A stretch of DNA of 41,529 nucleotides from positions 1 to 41,529 of the IMG/VR virus record IMGVR_UViG_3300011118_000012; one strand, given 5' to 3'. Position 1 is the first letter of the stretch. Every line of letters starts with the position of its first letter. The translations under genes and the position numbers were made by a program. Below the pieces are notes generated by a model that searched no databases, was not told where the DNA came from, and saw only the letters and a list, made by a program, of their open reading frames with translations. The stretch comes from a virus. Below are positions 18,243 to 25,703 of this stretch, piece after piece.

Positions 18243-18257
18243 ACTATATATATTAAT
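18243..18257 (+). promoter_or_regulatory. Candidate cassette promoter, shared 15-mer (copy 1)
   Basis: ACTATATATATTAAT lies about 59 bases before the first gene of the radical SAM cassette. The identical 15-mer lies 53 bases before the first gene of the pilin cassette (25409-25423). TATATT would serve as a -10 box. It is AT-rich, so chance is not excluded, but the matching position in both cassettes supports a shared control site. Confidence 0.4.
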
Positions 18258-18315
18258 AAGTAATATAAAAAGGGATTCTTATTTTAACTACTAACTCAAA
18301 AAGAGGGGGTATCAT

Positions 18316-18663
18316 GTGGGAAGGCGAACAAGTAGTAGCATAGGTCTGATGCCAATTGTTATAGCGTTGTTTTTCGGATACAATTTATTTTTTGATGACG
18401 ATGATGATAAAGAAGTTGATGTTACAGAGGAGTCAACTGAAATTGTCGATGAAATCAAAGAGGTAATTGAAGATGTTAAACCCGAGATTCAAGAAGCAAT
18501 CAATAAGGCAAAGGAAATTTTGGCAGAAACGGCAGAAAAATTGACTAAAGAGGAAGGGGAAGATAATGAAAAACTCGAAAAAGATACCGAGAAAGACCCT
18601 CCCGAGATCGAAACTGATGAACCAAAACCGGAGGAAAAATCCGAAGAAGGAGTCGCATTATGA
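18316..18663 (+). CDS. Small membrane-anchored acidic protein, unknown
   Basis: A 115-residue protein starting with GTG, chosen because GAGGGGG lies 5-10 bases upstream and the overlapping ATG at 18314 leads to an early stop. One membrane segment (about residues 9-25, 'GLMPIVIALFFGYNLFF') is followed by five consecutive Asp and a long acidic, Glu/Lys-rich tail. The tail is predicted to be helical at first (~35-80) and then Pro-rich and disordered. It is first in the plus-strand cassette and overlaps the next gene by ATGA, so the two are translationally coupled. Function unknown; a partner or substrate of the radical SAM enzyme downstream is conceivable but unsupported. Confidence 0.6.
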   Translation: MGRRTSSSIGLMPIVIALFFGYNLFFDDDDDKEVDVTEESTEIVDEIKEVIEDVKPEIQEAINKAKEILAETAEKLTKEEGEDNEKLEKDTEKDPPEIETDEPKPEEKSEEGVAL

Positions 18664-18962
18664 TGAAAAAAATTCTCAAAAAAGCTCTTAGTATTTTAGT
18701 CAAGATTAACAACTGGGTGGACAGAGACACCGATAAAGAGACCACCTCAATCGTTACCGGGATTATCATCCTGGTGGGAATTTTAGTTTTACACAAATCA
18801 TTTGTATTCATCTTTGCTGCAATCATTATCGCCAATCGTGTTATTCACCGATTTGGATATTGGCGACGATGGGAACTCAGGATGGTTATGGAGGGAGTCG
18901 GTACTAAAGAAACAATTGAAAAAGGGAGTGAAGATGACGCAGAGGCCAAAAAGAAAGATTAA
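18660..18962 (+). CDS. Small membrane protein, unknown
   Basis: A 100-residue protein with a basic N-terminus and a hydrophobic region at about residues 33-60 ('SIVTGIIILVGILVL', then 'SFVFIFAAIIIANRVI'), probably two short membrane passes or a hairpin. A charged C-terminus follows. AAGAAGGAG precedes ATG 18660 (a second ATG follows directly). The C-terminal codons overlap the start of the radical SAM gene by 29 bases. It could be a small pore or holin-like protein, or anchor the enzyme at the membrane; neither is shown by the sequence. Confidence 0.6.
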   Translation: MMKKILKKALSILVKINNWVDRDTDKETTSIVTGIIILVGILVLHKSFVFIFAAIIIANRVIHRFGYWRRWELRMVMEGVGTKETIEKGSEDDAEAKKKD

Positions 18963-19956
18963 GTGCTTTATCAATGATGACTACGAAATCTTCTTTGATC
19001 CGTCAACTGGCGTTGAAATGATGAGGGGAGCAAATGGGAAACCAGATCCATTCTCACTACAGCTTCCCTCATTATTAGACATTGGTATAATGGGGACTTG
19101 TGTAAACAACTGTCCATTTTGTTATCAAGGTCATGAAAACAAACCGAATATGAAATTAGAAGACTTCAAATGGATCATTGATCAAGTAAAGCATCATACA
19201 AACCAAGTCGCATTGGGAGGTAGAGGTGATCCCAATAAACACGAGAACTTCAAAGAGATCATTGAATATGCCCGAAACAATAATGTCGTTCCAAACTATA
19301 CGACAAGTGGGATTGATTTAACAGATGATCAAATTGAAATCTCGAAAATGTGTGGTGCAGTAGCTGTGAGCGAATATCGAACTCCAGTTACATATGAAGC
19401 TCTCAAACGATTTATGGATGCAGGAGTTAAAACCAACATTCATATGATCTTCTCACAACCATCATTTGACGAAGCTGTCAAGATATTATATGGTAGTAAT
19501 CCATGGCAAGCCAATTCAACTGGAAAGAAAACTCTGGTTGATATTGATAGACTCAATGCTGTGATATTTCTTCTATTTAAACCAGCAGGAGCAGGAAAAA
19601 ACTTAATTGGCATGAGACCAACTGAATATCAATTTGGTATCTTCTCAAGTCTTATTTTCAACTCCAAAGCAAAGTTTAAAGTTGGAATGGACTCTTGCCT
19701 TTGTAATCACGTTTTGAAAAAGAGCACCCCTACCGAACTTCAAAAGTTATCAATTGATACGTGCGAAGGCGCCAGGATGTCAGGATATATCACTCCTAAT
19801 ATGATCTTTATGCCATGTAGTTTTGCAGAAAAATCACAATGGGGAGTGAGTCTAAGAAAAAAAGATATCGAACAGGTCTGGAATAAATCGTTGCCATTTA
19901 AAAGGTTCAGAAAAATGTTACATAAACAAAAGGACAAATGTCCACTAGAACTCTAA
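18934..19956 (+). CDS. Radical SAM enzyme with SPASM/twitch-like C-terminus
   Basis: A 340-residue iron-sulfur enzyme. The [4Fe-4S] cluster motif CxxxCxxC is seen as 'CVNNCPFCYQG' (C56, C60, C63), followed by a Gly-rich SAM-binding strand 'VALGGRGDPNKH'. The C-terminal third has further Cys at 255, 257, 277, 295 and 336, with 'CEGARMSGYITPNMIFMPC' resembling the 'C...G.i.PC' part of SPASM/twitch auxiliary-cluster domains. Known SPASM/twitch enzymes modify peptides and proteins (thioether bonds, sulfatase maturation, PQQ and mycofactocin). I chose ATG 18934 with GGGAG upstream; an open frame from 18802 would overlap the previous gene by 160 bases. The substrate is unknown. Such an enzyme is unusual cargo in a tail gene region. 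Confidence 0.85.
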   Translation: MTQRPKRKIKCFINDDYEIFFDPSTGVEMMRGANGKPDPFSLQLPSLLDIGIMGTCVNNCPFCYQGHENKPNMKLEDFKWIIDQVKHHTNQVALGGRGDPNKHENFKEIIEYARNNNVVPNYTTSGIDLTDDQIEISKMCGAVAVSEYRTPVTYEALKRFMDAGVKTNIHMIFSQPSFDEAVKILYGSNPWQANSTGKKTLVDIDRLNAVIFLLFKPAGAGKNLIGMRPTEYQFGIFSSLIFNSKAKFKVGMDSCLCNHVLKKSTPTELQKLSIDTCEGARMSGYITPNMIFMPCSFAEKSQWGVSLRKKDIEQVWNKSLPFKRFRKMLHKQKDKCPLEL

Positions 19957-19971
19957 AGGGAGGGTGTTGCT

Positions 19972-20340
19972 ATGAAGAAAGAGTCGGTACCGTTAACCAA
20001 ACCCAATTACATAACCGTCGCCGTTCTAATTTGCTGTGTCATTCTTGCGTTCCTCGGTGGTTACTTCGATCAAGAATGGGCCGAAAATATTTATATGTTT
20101 TGGTCCGGTTTCGTGATGTTCGTCTTTATATGTCTTGCACTTGCAAAAGCTAAAATCAGACCCATGAAACCATTGGTTGTTATGTACACTTTCAACCTTC
20201 TCACGTGCGTTGCTTTGGGATGGTGGTGGTTAGCTATTTTTTGGATTGCAACTCATATATGTTGTTTCTATGGAATACACTTATGGGATCTAGAATATAA
20301 TCCCAAACCTAAAAAAGATAAGGAGGAACCTGCAACATGA
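19972..20340 (+). CDS. Integral membrane protein, unknown
   Basis: A 122-residue protein with about four hydrophobic stretches: residues ~14-30 ('ITVAVLICCVILAFLGGYF'), ~42-60, ~68-84 and ~86-100, the last rich in Trp. A Lys/Glu/Pro-rich cytosolic-looking tail follows. GGGAGGG precedes the ATG. Its last four bases overlap the start of the CreA-like gene (ATGA). It belongs to the same unit as the radical SAM gene. No family recognised; a small transporter- or channel-like part or an assembly partner is possible. Confidence 0.6.
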   Translation: MKKESVPLTKPNYITVAVLICCVILAFLGGYFDQEWAENIYMFWSGFVMFVFICLALAKAKIRPMKPLVVMYTFNLLTCVALGWWWLAIFWIATHICCFYGIHLWDLEYNPKPKKDKEEPAT

Positions 20341-20816
20341 GAAAATACATTATCGCAGCCGTCATTATTTCTTTCTTGCTCCCAATCATCGCTTTCGCTG
20401 GTGTAAAGGCAGTTAGAATTGATCGGTTTGAAGCTATTGATAGGATCGGTCCAAACGACTATGATCTGGAAACTCTAAGAATTGATGATCCTGAAAATCC
20501 GTTTGTCAGCATTTATGTAGCACACATAATTGGAACCGGGATTCAATGGTCGGACCCAAGCAATGTATCAATTGCTTGTCGGTTAACTGGAAAAATTCCT
20601 GTTGATAAAGATGGAAAGCAGCTTATCAATAAAAAGACAAATCATGATATTGCTCACTTTCGGAAATCAATCGGAACCAAAAACATGAGAATTTCAAGGA
20701 GTTATGATAAGGGAAAGAATGTTCTTATCTATAATGTTTATACGACCAAGCTATTTGACGGGTCAATGAAACATTCTCTATCGGTTGTGCCATTGGGTAT
20801 GCCTTTAGCGCCCTAA
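20337..20816 (+). CDS. creA: CreA-like secreted protein
   Basis: A 159-residue protein with a clear Sec signal peptide (basic 'MRK', hydrophobic core to residue ~18, cleavage likely after 'AFA'). The mature part matches the layout of CreA, a periplasmic protein of unknown function in many proteobacteria. It has 'IGPNDYDLETLRIDDPENP' (CreA 'iGPdhki.veafDDP'), 'VSIACRLTGKI', a 'RSYDKGKNVLIYNVYTTK' strand, then 'DGSMKHSLSVVPLG'. Two differences are visible: the Gly-Gly-rich loop is shortened, and the first conserved Cys of E. coli CreA appears absent. It is the last gene of the cassette, just before a terminator. CreA in a phage is unusual and suggests action in the host periplasm. Family call is from memory of the E. 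coli sequence. Confidence 0.7.
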   Translation: MRKYIIAAVIISFLLPIIAFAGVKAVRIDRFEAIDRIGPNDYDLETLRIDDPENPFVSIYVAHIIGTGIQWSDPSNVSIACRLTGKIPVDKDGKQLINKKTNHDIAHFRKSIGTKNMRISRSYDKGKNVLIYNVYTTKLFDGSMKHSLSVVPLGMPLAP

Positions 20817-20825
20817 CGACGGAAG

Positions 20826-20868
20826 GAAGGTGATCTGGTATATTTCAACCAGACCACCTTCTTTTTTT
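20826..20868 (+). terminator. Rho-independent terminator of the radical SAM/CreA cassette
   Basis: A 14-base stem with one mismatch (20826-20839 with 20848-20861, GAAGGTGATCTGGT against ACCAGACCACCTTC), an 8-base loop and seven T residues. It lies 10 bases after the CreA-like stop. On the minus strand the stem is not followed by a T run, so it serves mainly the plus-strand cassette. Confidence 0.9.
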
Positions 20869-20870
20869 GC

Positions 20871-22835
20871 TTACTTAATGAAGAAATTTAACTCAATCTG
20901 TTCTACAACTCTAGTTGGTTCTAGAGTTACATTAACATGGAATCTCTTTGTTTTTCTTTCATAGTCTGTTGCACCAACATCAACTGAGTAGCTATATAGA
21001 CCGCGTTTACTCTTAATGATTTCTAAGAACTCAATTAAGTTTGTGGCAACTTGTGACCAGGTAATTTCATCATTTTGTTCAAATATAAAGAATCTACAGA
21101 AATCCTCAAATGCTCTCTTAACATATAGAATAAGTCTAACAATATTTAGATCTTGTAGAGCACTTGGTCTTGCCTGTGTTGTTAACTGCCCCCAAACAAC
21201 ATAACCAGGATTGAACTTCACAATTGGGTTTAGTTGTTTGAGATACATCTGATCTCTTTCTCCAAGACGTGGATTAAATCTCAGGTCTTTGATTGAGTCG
21301 ATTGCAGCTCTATTGTAACCAGCTGCTGCGAACCAAATCTCTGCGATATTATCATTTCTTGGTAGGATATAAGACATATGATAAACTGGTGAGAACCATA
21401 CATCTTGTCCTGTAAATATGTCATACACTTTATTATATGATTCATAAAGTGCTAAGAAGTAAGTATTGAATGTATGAACATTACTTCTTTTTGCTAATGA
21501 TGTAGTAACTGATGGGTTATCACCATTATCAAGAATACCAACAGAGTCACGTCTTGTTTGAGCAAGTGTGCTAATCTGCGTCTTAACATCGCTTGGATAA
21601 CCTGAATCAAAGATCATTGAGTAATAAATATTTTCAGTATCTAATACAGCGTCATCAATCAAACCAGCATATCCTTGAGCTAATAGTTGAGTAGCTTCGG
21701 CAGTATCAATATCACCTGTTGCGGTTAATAGAGATCCGTCGCTACCTTTTCTTAGAGGAACTGGTTCAGCTGAAACAAACGGTTCTGCAAATGTACTGAT
21801 ATTAGCTTTAATCCTATATTCAATTTCAGAAGTAGGATCAAAGTCTGTTGTATTTCCATTCCAGGTTTGGCTTGCAGTACCTAATGCTCTTTCATTAAAT
21901 ACATTAACTGTTTCACCATCTATTCCACTGGATGCTCCCATCCAACCCCAAATTTCAACACCTTTTGCATCTTTGGCAGAAATAGAATAATTAGCATTAC
22001 CAACTTCTGGTAATGTATCCCAATCTGAAAAGTCTTGTTTACTATCTGTGATTGTTGCAGCTCCACCAGTTGTAACTGTAACAACAGTACCAATATTTTT
22101 ATCATATACTTTAACAACAGCATTATATCCTGAACTGTACTCTCCACTAACCAGTTCCATATCAGCTCTAAGAACGCTTGAGTATGTATTCAATACATCA
22201 ACAATCCAAAGAGAATCACCTGCGCCATCTCTAGCGGTAGGATCAAACGAAATTTCAAATGATTCAATAATTTCGTCTTCACCATCAGATTGTCTCTCAT
22301 AAATATCTATAATGTATTGATCCCAAAGAGTTGGGTTAGCGACTTCGGTAATTCTGACACCGATGCTGTTATACCATTGTCCTCTTCCGATTGGATATAA
22401 GAAACAAACCGGATATGTTGGTGGAACAGCAGCTAAAGATAAATTAGTCTTAATTTCGGTTTCAGTATTTAAACTATCAACGAAAGTAATCGTTATACTT
22501 GATGTGGTATCTGCAGCTCCGAATGACGCATCTATTCTCATATTGGAGTATGATGCATCATCTGGAAGGCATCTCATAAAATAAAGAGCTCCTGATTCTC
22601 CTAAATAATTATATGCGGAATAAGGGCCTTGACCGTAATTCTTTCCATACGTTGTGATGTTCGGTTCCCCGAACTCGGCGATATAATCAGCTCTACCGCC
22701 AATGAATTTTAGGGTGTTATCTTCTCCTTTCTCTGTTAGTGCACAAAGGAAACCAATTGTTGATGGTACCGCCTGTACGAATTGTGAAAGGTCGATAATT
22801 TTAGTGTATACACCCGGAGATACGTTTTGTGCCAT
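20871..22835 (-). CDS. Tail sheath protein (gp18-like)
   Basis: Contractile sheath subunit, 654 residues. The N-terminus 'MAQNVSPGVYTKIIDLS', then 'VQAVPSTIGFLCALTEKG' and 'FIGGRADYIAEFGEP', is the usual start of sheath proteins (SPGVY, then a conserved beta strand and 'g.. .f...fG'). The C-terminal third has the conserved pattern 'WFAAAGYNRAAI', 'LNPIVKFNPGYVVWGQLTTQ' and 'DLNIVRLILYVKRAFEDFCRF'. The protein ends with a strand-rich 'VNVTLEPTRVVEQIEL' segment. CAGGAGG precedes the start. The gene ends 3 bases beyond the cassette terminator. Together with the tube and baseplate genes it fixes the phage as a myovirus. Confidence 0.92.
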   Translation of the reverse strand: MAQNVSPGVYTKIIDLSQFVQAVPSTIGFLCALTEKGEDNTLKFIGGRADYIAEFGEPNITTYGKNYGQGPYSAYNYLGESGALYFMRCLPDDASYSNMRIDASFGAADTTSSITITFVDSLNTETEIKTNLSLAAVPPTYPVCFLYPIGRGQWYNSIGVRITEVANPTLWDQYIIDIYERQSDGEDEIIESFEISFDPTARDGAGDSLWIVDVLNTYSSVLRADMELVSGEYSSGYNAVVKVYDKNIGTVVTVTTGGAATITDSKQDFSDWDTLPEVGNANYSISAKDAKGVEIWGWMGASSGIDGETVNVFNERALGTASQTWNGNTTDFDPTSEIEYRIKANISTFAEPFVSAEPVPLRKGSDGSLLTATGDIDTAEATQLLAQGYAGLIDDAVLDTENIYYSMIFDSGYPSDVKTQISTLAQTRRDSVGILDNGDNPSVTTSLAKRSNVHTFNTYFLALYESYNKVYDIFTGQDVWFSPVYHMSYILPRNDNIAEIWFAAAGYNRAAIDSIKDLRFNPRLGERDQMYLKQLNPIVKFNPGYVVWGQLTTQARPSALQDLNIVRLILYVKRAFEDFCRFFIFEQNDEITWSQVATNLIEFLEIIKSKRGLYSYSVDVGATDYERKTKRFHVNVTLEPTRVVEQIELNFFIK

Positions 22836-22922
22836 ATCTATTTTCCTCCTGTGATGTAAAATTCTCTATTGTCGTTTTTTAGTCTCTAAGATTCTAGCAT
22901 CCTTTCTCCAGGTTTAAAACCC

Positions 22923-23630
22923 TTATACATACAAGTACCACCTGAATATTAAGCGTCTATCGCTTGTTTTAACAATTGATGGGAAAGTTGTTCTGGCAAA
23001 TAAGGTGAAGTTTGCACTACCATCCACACCATATCCTCCAGAATCTGATTCTGCTGTAAATAACCCAGCTTCACTTAATATACTACCATTAGCATCATCA
23101 ATCCCAATCGTAACAGTTATCTTTGTAACTAACCAATTATCATCATTTAAAGCATCCTGCTCAAATTCTACATCATCAAGAGGATGCTTGTAGTATCCTA
23201 TATCGGGGTGGTCGGCGTCTGATACAGTCCAATAGTCCGCACTTGAAGCGTCTAAAGCATTGATCATTATCTGCGAATATAACTCAGTATCTGTAAGAAC
23301 AGGTGGTATAGGATCTATTGGATCCGCAGGCAGAACACCACCGTCACCAAGACCAAACCAATTAATCCATTCATCTTTTGTAGATGTTACAGCTGGATTA
23401 TCAAACATGACCATACGTTGTATCAGCCATTCCCGACCTTGATATAAAACTAAGTTATGACGACCGATAAGTTTTTTCTCTCCATCTTTCTCAACGTCAT
23501 AGATTTCTACAAACCCTTGAGGTTTTTTAGCTTCTCTGGAAACACCATCACGAACTGCATCTCCCAAGCATTTATCTCCGTAAAAATCTTTTATAATATA
23601 CTCTCTTGTCGAAATTTCTTTTTTTGTCAT
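22923..23630 (-). CDS. Probable virion structural protein, unknown
   Basis: A 235-residue soluble protein, acidic and beta-rich, with a 'LIGRHNLVLYQGREWLIQRM' segment and a later 'WFGLGDGG' turn. Its C-terminal half looks like a beta-sandwich ending 'RRLIFRWYLYV'. Proteins with this 'n.i...gre.l...f....iGdG' arrangement occur among fibre- or baseplate-attached proteins of large phages, but I cannot name a family. It is transcribed ahead of the sheath gene with an 87-base gap. GGAAGGA lies before the start, and a promoter-like motif lies 33 bases upstream. Virion location is inference. Confidence 0.5.
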   Translation of the reverse strand: MTKKEISTREYIIKDFYGDKCLGDAVRDGVSREAKKPQGFVEIYDVEKDGEKKLIGRHNLVLYQGREWLIQRMVMFDNPAVTSTKDEWINWFGLGDGGVLPADPIDPIPPVLTDTELYSQIMINALDASSADYWTVSDADHPDIGYYKHPLDDVEFEQDALNDDNWLVTKITVTIGIDDANGSILSEAGLFTAESDSGGYGVDGSANFTLFARTTFPSIVKTSDRRLIFRWYLYV

Positions 23631-23662
23631 GGTTTAGTCCTTCCACACTAGTGACGTTTTAC

Positions 23663-23679
23663 TTTATATTTTGTTCTTA
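23663..23679 (-). promoter_or_regulatory. Putative phage promoter motif, copy 2
   Basis: TAAGAACAAAATATAAA on the minus strand, identical to the copy at 18201-18217. It lies 33 bases before the 235-aa gene and the sheath gene downstream. Spacing would leave a short leader that keeps the ribosome site, which fits a promoter. Confidence 0.55.
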
Positions 23680-23732
23680 TTGTTCAGCGGGTTTAGAACT
23701 ATTTACTATCTTCAAAAAGAAATAACGGAAAA

Positions 23733-23795
23733 GAGAGGGGACTGGGGAGCAACGAGCTATTTATTTATCGTTACTCAAGTAGCCAGTCCCCTCTC
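23733..23795 (-). terminator. Long hairpin, probable minus-strand terminator
   Basis: A perfect 13-base stem (GAGAGGGGACTGG at 23733-23745 with its complement at 23783-23795) encloses a second 9-base stem with one mismatch (23747-23755 with 23768-23776). Read on the minus strand the hairpin is followed by TTTT and a T-rich stretch, and it lies 36 bases after the stop of the zinc-ribbon gene. This fits termination between that gene and the next promoter motif. The long double stem is unusual for a simple terminator. Confidence 0.65.
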
Positions 23796-23830
23796 AGACT
23801 TATATAGGCACCCATACGTTTTTTGTTCTA

Positions 23831-24682
23831 TTATTCTAGGAATGTCCCACAGTTGGGGCAGAACTTGAATGATGATTTTGACTTGACTCCACAAGAGGAA
23901 CAAGTCAGTTTTCTTTCAACCGTTACCGGTTGTGAAACCTTATTACCTGATTCAGCAAGTCCTTTTAACTGAATTACAATAGTAGCAAGTTCTTCTAATT
24001 CGCCAATAGAAGCATAATTAAACTGTTGGTTACATTCAGATCCTTTTACAGTTATTCCCTCATCCGCATTTGGGATATTAGAAATATTTTCTACTCCAAG
24101 AGAATCCATTGTAACATTACTGCTTAAATCCACAACGTTTCTACTTACAGGCGGTCCAGAAGCAGCCATTGCCACAGGCGTTCCATCATCTACATCCTTA
24201 CCGCCAGATGATGAACTATAAAGTGTATCATTATGACTCCAGTCAGGACTGCTATGATAAGTATATGTGAATGGACTATTATGATAGTGATGATGAACTT
24301 CCTCAATAACCTTCTTAATTTGAGGTTCAGGTCTCGGTTTTTCAAAAGCAAATTCTATTCTAACTAATCCATCATCTACTTTATCGCCTCTATGCTCACT
24401 AATCTCTTTCGTTTTGTTAATAAATCGAAAACGATTACGTGCAACATTTCCACGAAGAAATCCTTCTATTTCAGTTGATGTGTTTGCGTCAAGGATTAGA
24501 CTACTGTTATCTAAAACATCTTCCCCATCAATCGAAATGTTCACGGATGCTCTTTTTGAGTTTAGATTTTTTAGTAGAATGGTGTACTCGCTTCCAAAAG
24601 GTAGGTAGACGCTTCCATCTTTAACTCTGAGGATTCGTCCATTTGATTTTACTTCAGCTACGAATTGATCTTTATAAGTCAT
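23831..24682 (-). CDS. Phage protein with C-terminal zinc ribbon, unknown
   Basis: A 283-residue protein with three regions. Residues ~1-115 form a beta-rich domain with 'VYLPFGSEYTILLKNLNSKR', 'DGEDVLDNSSLILDA' and 'RFINKTKEISEHRGDKVDDG'. Residues ~125-200 are low-complexity His/Ser/Tyr-rich ('HHHYHNSP'). The C-terminus is a zinc ribbon, with C261/C264 and C275/C278 ('CSSCG', 'FCPNCG'). I have an impression of similar unnamed proteins in large phages, but no known function. AAGGAGAT precedes the start. A promoter-like motif lies 86 bases upstream and a hairpin terminator follows, so it looks like a single-gene unit. The N-terminal fold resembles a surface or decoration domain; that is a guess. 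Confidence 0.55.
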   Translation of the reverse strand: MTYKDQFVAEVKSNGRILRVKDGSVYLPFGSEYTILLKNLNSKRASVNISIDGEDVLDNSSLILDANTSTEIEGFLRGNVARNRFRFINKTKEISEHRGDKVDDGLVRIEFAFEKPRPEPQIKKVIEEVHHHYHNSPFTYTYHSSPDWSHNDTLYSSSSGGKDVDDGTPVAMAASGPPVSRNVVDLSSNVTMDSLGVENISNIPNADEGITVKGSECNQQFNYASIGELEELATIVIQLKGLAESGNKVSQPVTVERKLTCSSCGVKSKSSFKFCPNCGTFLE

Positions 24683-24767
24683 TTTTACATCTCCTTTTAC
24701 AGATCACAGACTAAGATCTCATAGATTTTAGTTTAAAGTCTGTTGGTGAATTACGCATATAAATACC

Positions 24768-24785
24768 TATATATTTATGTTCTAA
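24768..24785 (-). promoter_or_regulatory. Putative phage promoter motif, copy 3
   Basis: On the minus strand TTAGAACATAAATATATA, a close variant of TAAGAACAAAATATAAA. It lies 86 bases before the zinc-ribbon gene and just after the stop of the HNH gene. Confidence 0.4.
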
Positions 24786-24793
24786 TAAATAAG

Positions 24794-25381
24794 TCAAACT
24801 TCTCTAAAATAACGATTATATATTATAGTTTGATACCACGACTTATGCCATTCTCTATCTTTATTAGCTTTTGTATTACAAGAACCGCAAACCGTTATTA
24901 AATTAAAAGGACTACAATCTTTTTTAATATAATTAATATGATGAACACAAAGAGTATTTCTAGTTTTATTACACTCAGGATTTAAACATATATAACCATC
25001 TCTTTCTTTTATAGATTCTTTATACTCTTTATCTAACCATTGCTCACAATAAGGTTCATAAGAAGTTCCCCCTTTCCAATTTGGATGTTTATCTCCCAGT
25101 ATATCAAGTCTTTTTCTACCTGTTAAAAATTTACTGAGAGTGGGATTTTTCTTCCCATAATAATGATGGTTAATTCCAGAAATCTTTTTACTATGCTCTG
25201 GACGTTTCTTTCCTTTCCAATGACAGGTTCTACCAGTACTGCTTTTCTTAATTTTTTCTATAATATCTGGACGTTTCTTTCCTTTCCAATAATGTCCTTT
25301 TATATATAACGGAATGCCACGAGTTTTATGCCATGATTTAACTTCTATTTCTTTGTCACATCCACACTTGCATAAAGTCAT
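24794..25381 (-). CDS. HNH homing endonuclease with NUMOD-type repeats
   Basis: A 195-residue free-standing homing endonuclease. The N-terminus has short basic repeats of the NUMOD3 kind ('HWKGKKRPEHSKKISG' and relatives, residues ~30-75), which bind DNA. The C-terminus has an HNH domain: 'YICLNPECNKT', then 'LCVHHINYIKKDCSPFNLI' and 'VCGSCNTKANKD', with paired Cys for a structural zinc. It is strongly AT-rich and lies between structural genes with no relation to them, as expected for an invading selfish gene. GGAGG is 6 bases before the start. No intron signs are visible in the flanking genes. Confidence 0.85.
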   Translation of the reverse strand: MTLCKCGCDKEIEVKSWHKTRGIPLYIKGHYWKGKKRPDIIEKIKKSSTGRTCHWKGKKRPEHSKKISGINHHYYGKKNPTLSKFLTGRKRLDILGDKHPNWKGGTSYEPYCEQWLDKEYKESIKERDGYICLNPECNKTRNTLCVHHINYIKKDCSPFNLITVCGSCNTKANKDREWHKSWYQTIIYNRYFREV

Positions 25382-25393
25382 AAAAATCCTCCA

Positions 25394-25410
25394 TATATAT
25401 TATGTTCCAC
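25394..25410 (-). promoter_or_regulatory. Putative phage promoter motif, copy 4 (variant)
   Basis: On the minus strand GTGGAACATAATATATA, a looser version of the TAAGAACAAAATATAAA motif, directly before the ribosome site of the HNH gene. It abuts the candidate plus-strand cassette promoter, so this gap may hold two divergent start sites. Confidence 0.35.
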
Positions 25411-25423
25411 TATATATATTAAT
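25409..25423 (+). promoter_or_regulatory. Candidate cassette promoter, shared 15-mer (copy 2)
   Basis: ACTATATATATTAAT, identical to 18243-18257, 53 bases before the first gene of the pilin-like cassette. The similar distance to the first gene in both cassettes is the main argument for a regulatory role. Confidence 0.4.
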
Positions 25424-25448
25424 GACCAGTAGGAACCATTCTTGAGCA

Positions 25449-25478
25449 ATTAACCATAACACTTGGAGGTGTCAAATG
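25449..25478 (+). repeat. Leader direct repeat, copy 1 (with ribosome site and ATG)
   Basis: Thirty bases running from ATTAACCATAACAC through TTGGAGGTGTCAAATG. The sequence recurs at 26531-26561 with one substitution and one extra T. Both copies end in the start codon of a cassette gene, and each carries the ribosome site GGAGGTGT. Confidence 0.8.
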
Positions 25479-25703
25479 GCAGAGTCAAAATATTATTATA
25501 TCAAAGTTCAAAAAGCAGAAACCGAAGAAATTCGGGAACATGAAAAACTCGAAGTCAAAACTTCAATTGAAAATATAGTCTTGGCATTGGGTCGTTATGG
25601 ATGGATAACCATCAATTATCATCAGGTATATGAGGATGACAGCGAAACCAAATCAGTCCAAACATCTGTAAATTCTGAGGAGGTTGAACAGGAGGTAATT
25701 TGA
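25476..25703 (+). CDS. Small acidic protein, first gene of pilin-like cassette, unknown
   Basis: A 75-residue, soluble, charged protein with no membrane segment or known motif. The middle ('ENIVLALGRYGWITINYHQV') could form a small helix-strand fold, and the C-terminus is Glu/Ser-rich and probably disordered. The strong TTGGAGG ribosome site lies in the repeated leader. Its stop overlaps the TTG start of the pilin-like gene, so the two are translationally coupled. Function unknown. Confidence 0.55.
   Translation: MAESKYYYIKVQKAETEEIREHEKLEVKTSIENIVLALGRYGWITINYHQVYEDDSETKSVQTSVNSEEVEQEVI

Noticed and set aside
18802-19956. Longer start for the radical SAM gene
   Set aside because: It would overlap the 100-aa gene by about 160 bases, and the extra 44 residues lack a ribosome site; ATG 18934 has GGGAG upstream.
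20826-20868. Bidirectional terminator for the sheath gene
   Set aside because: On the minus strand no T run follows the stem, so termination of the sheath message here is not supported.
23818-23835. Another copy of the AGAACA motif
   Set aside because: AGAACAAAAAACG lacks the TATAAA part and lies at the end of a gene and not before one.
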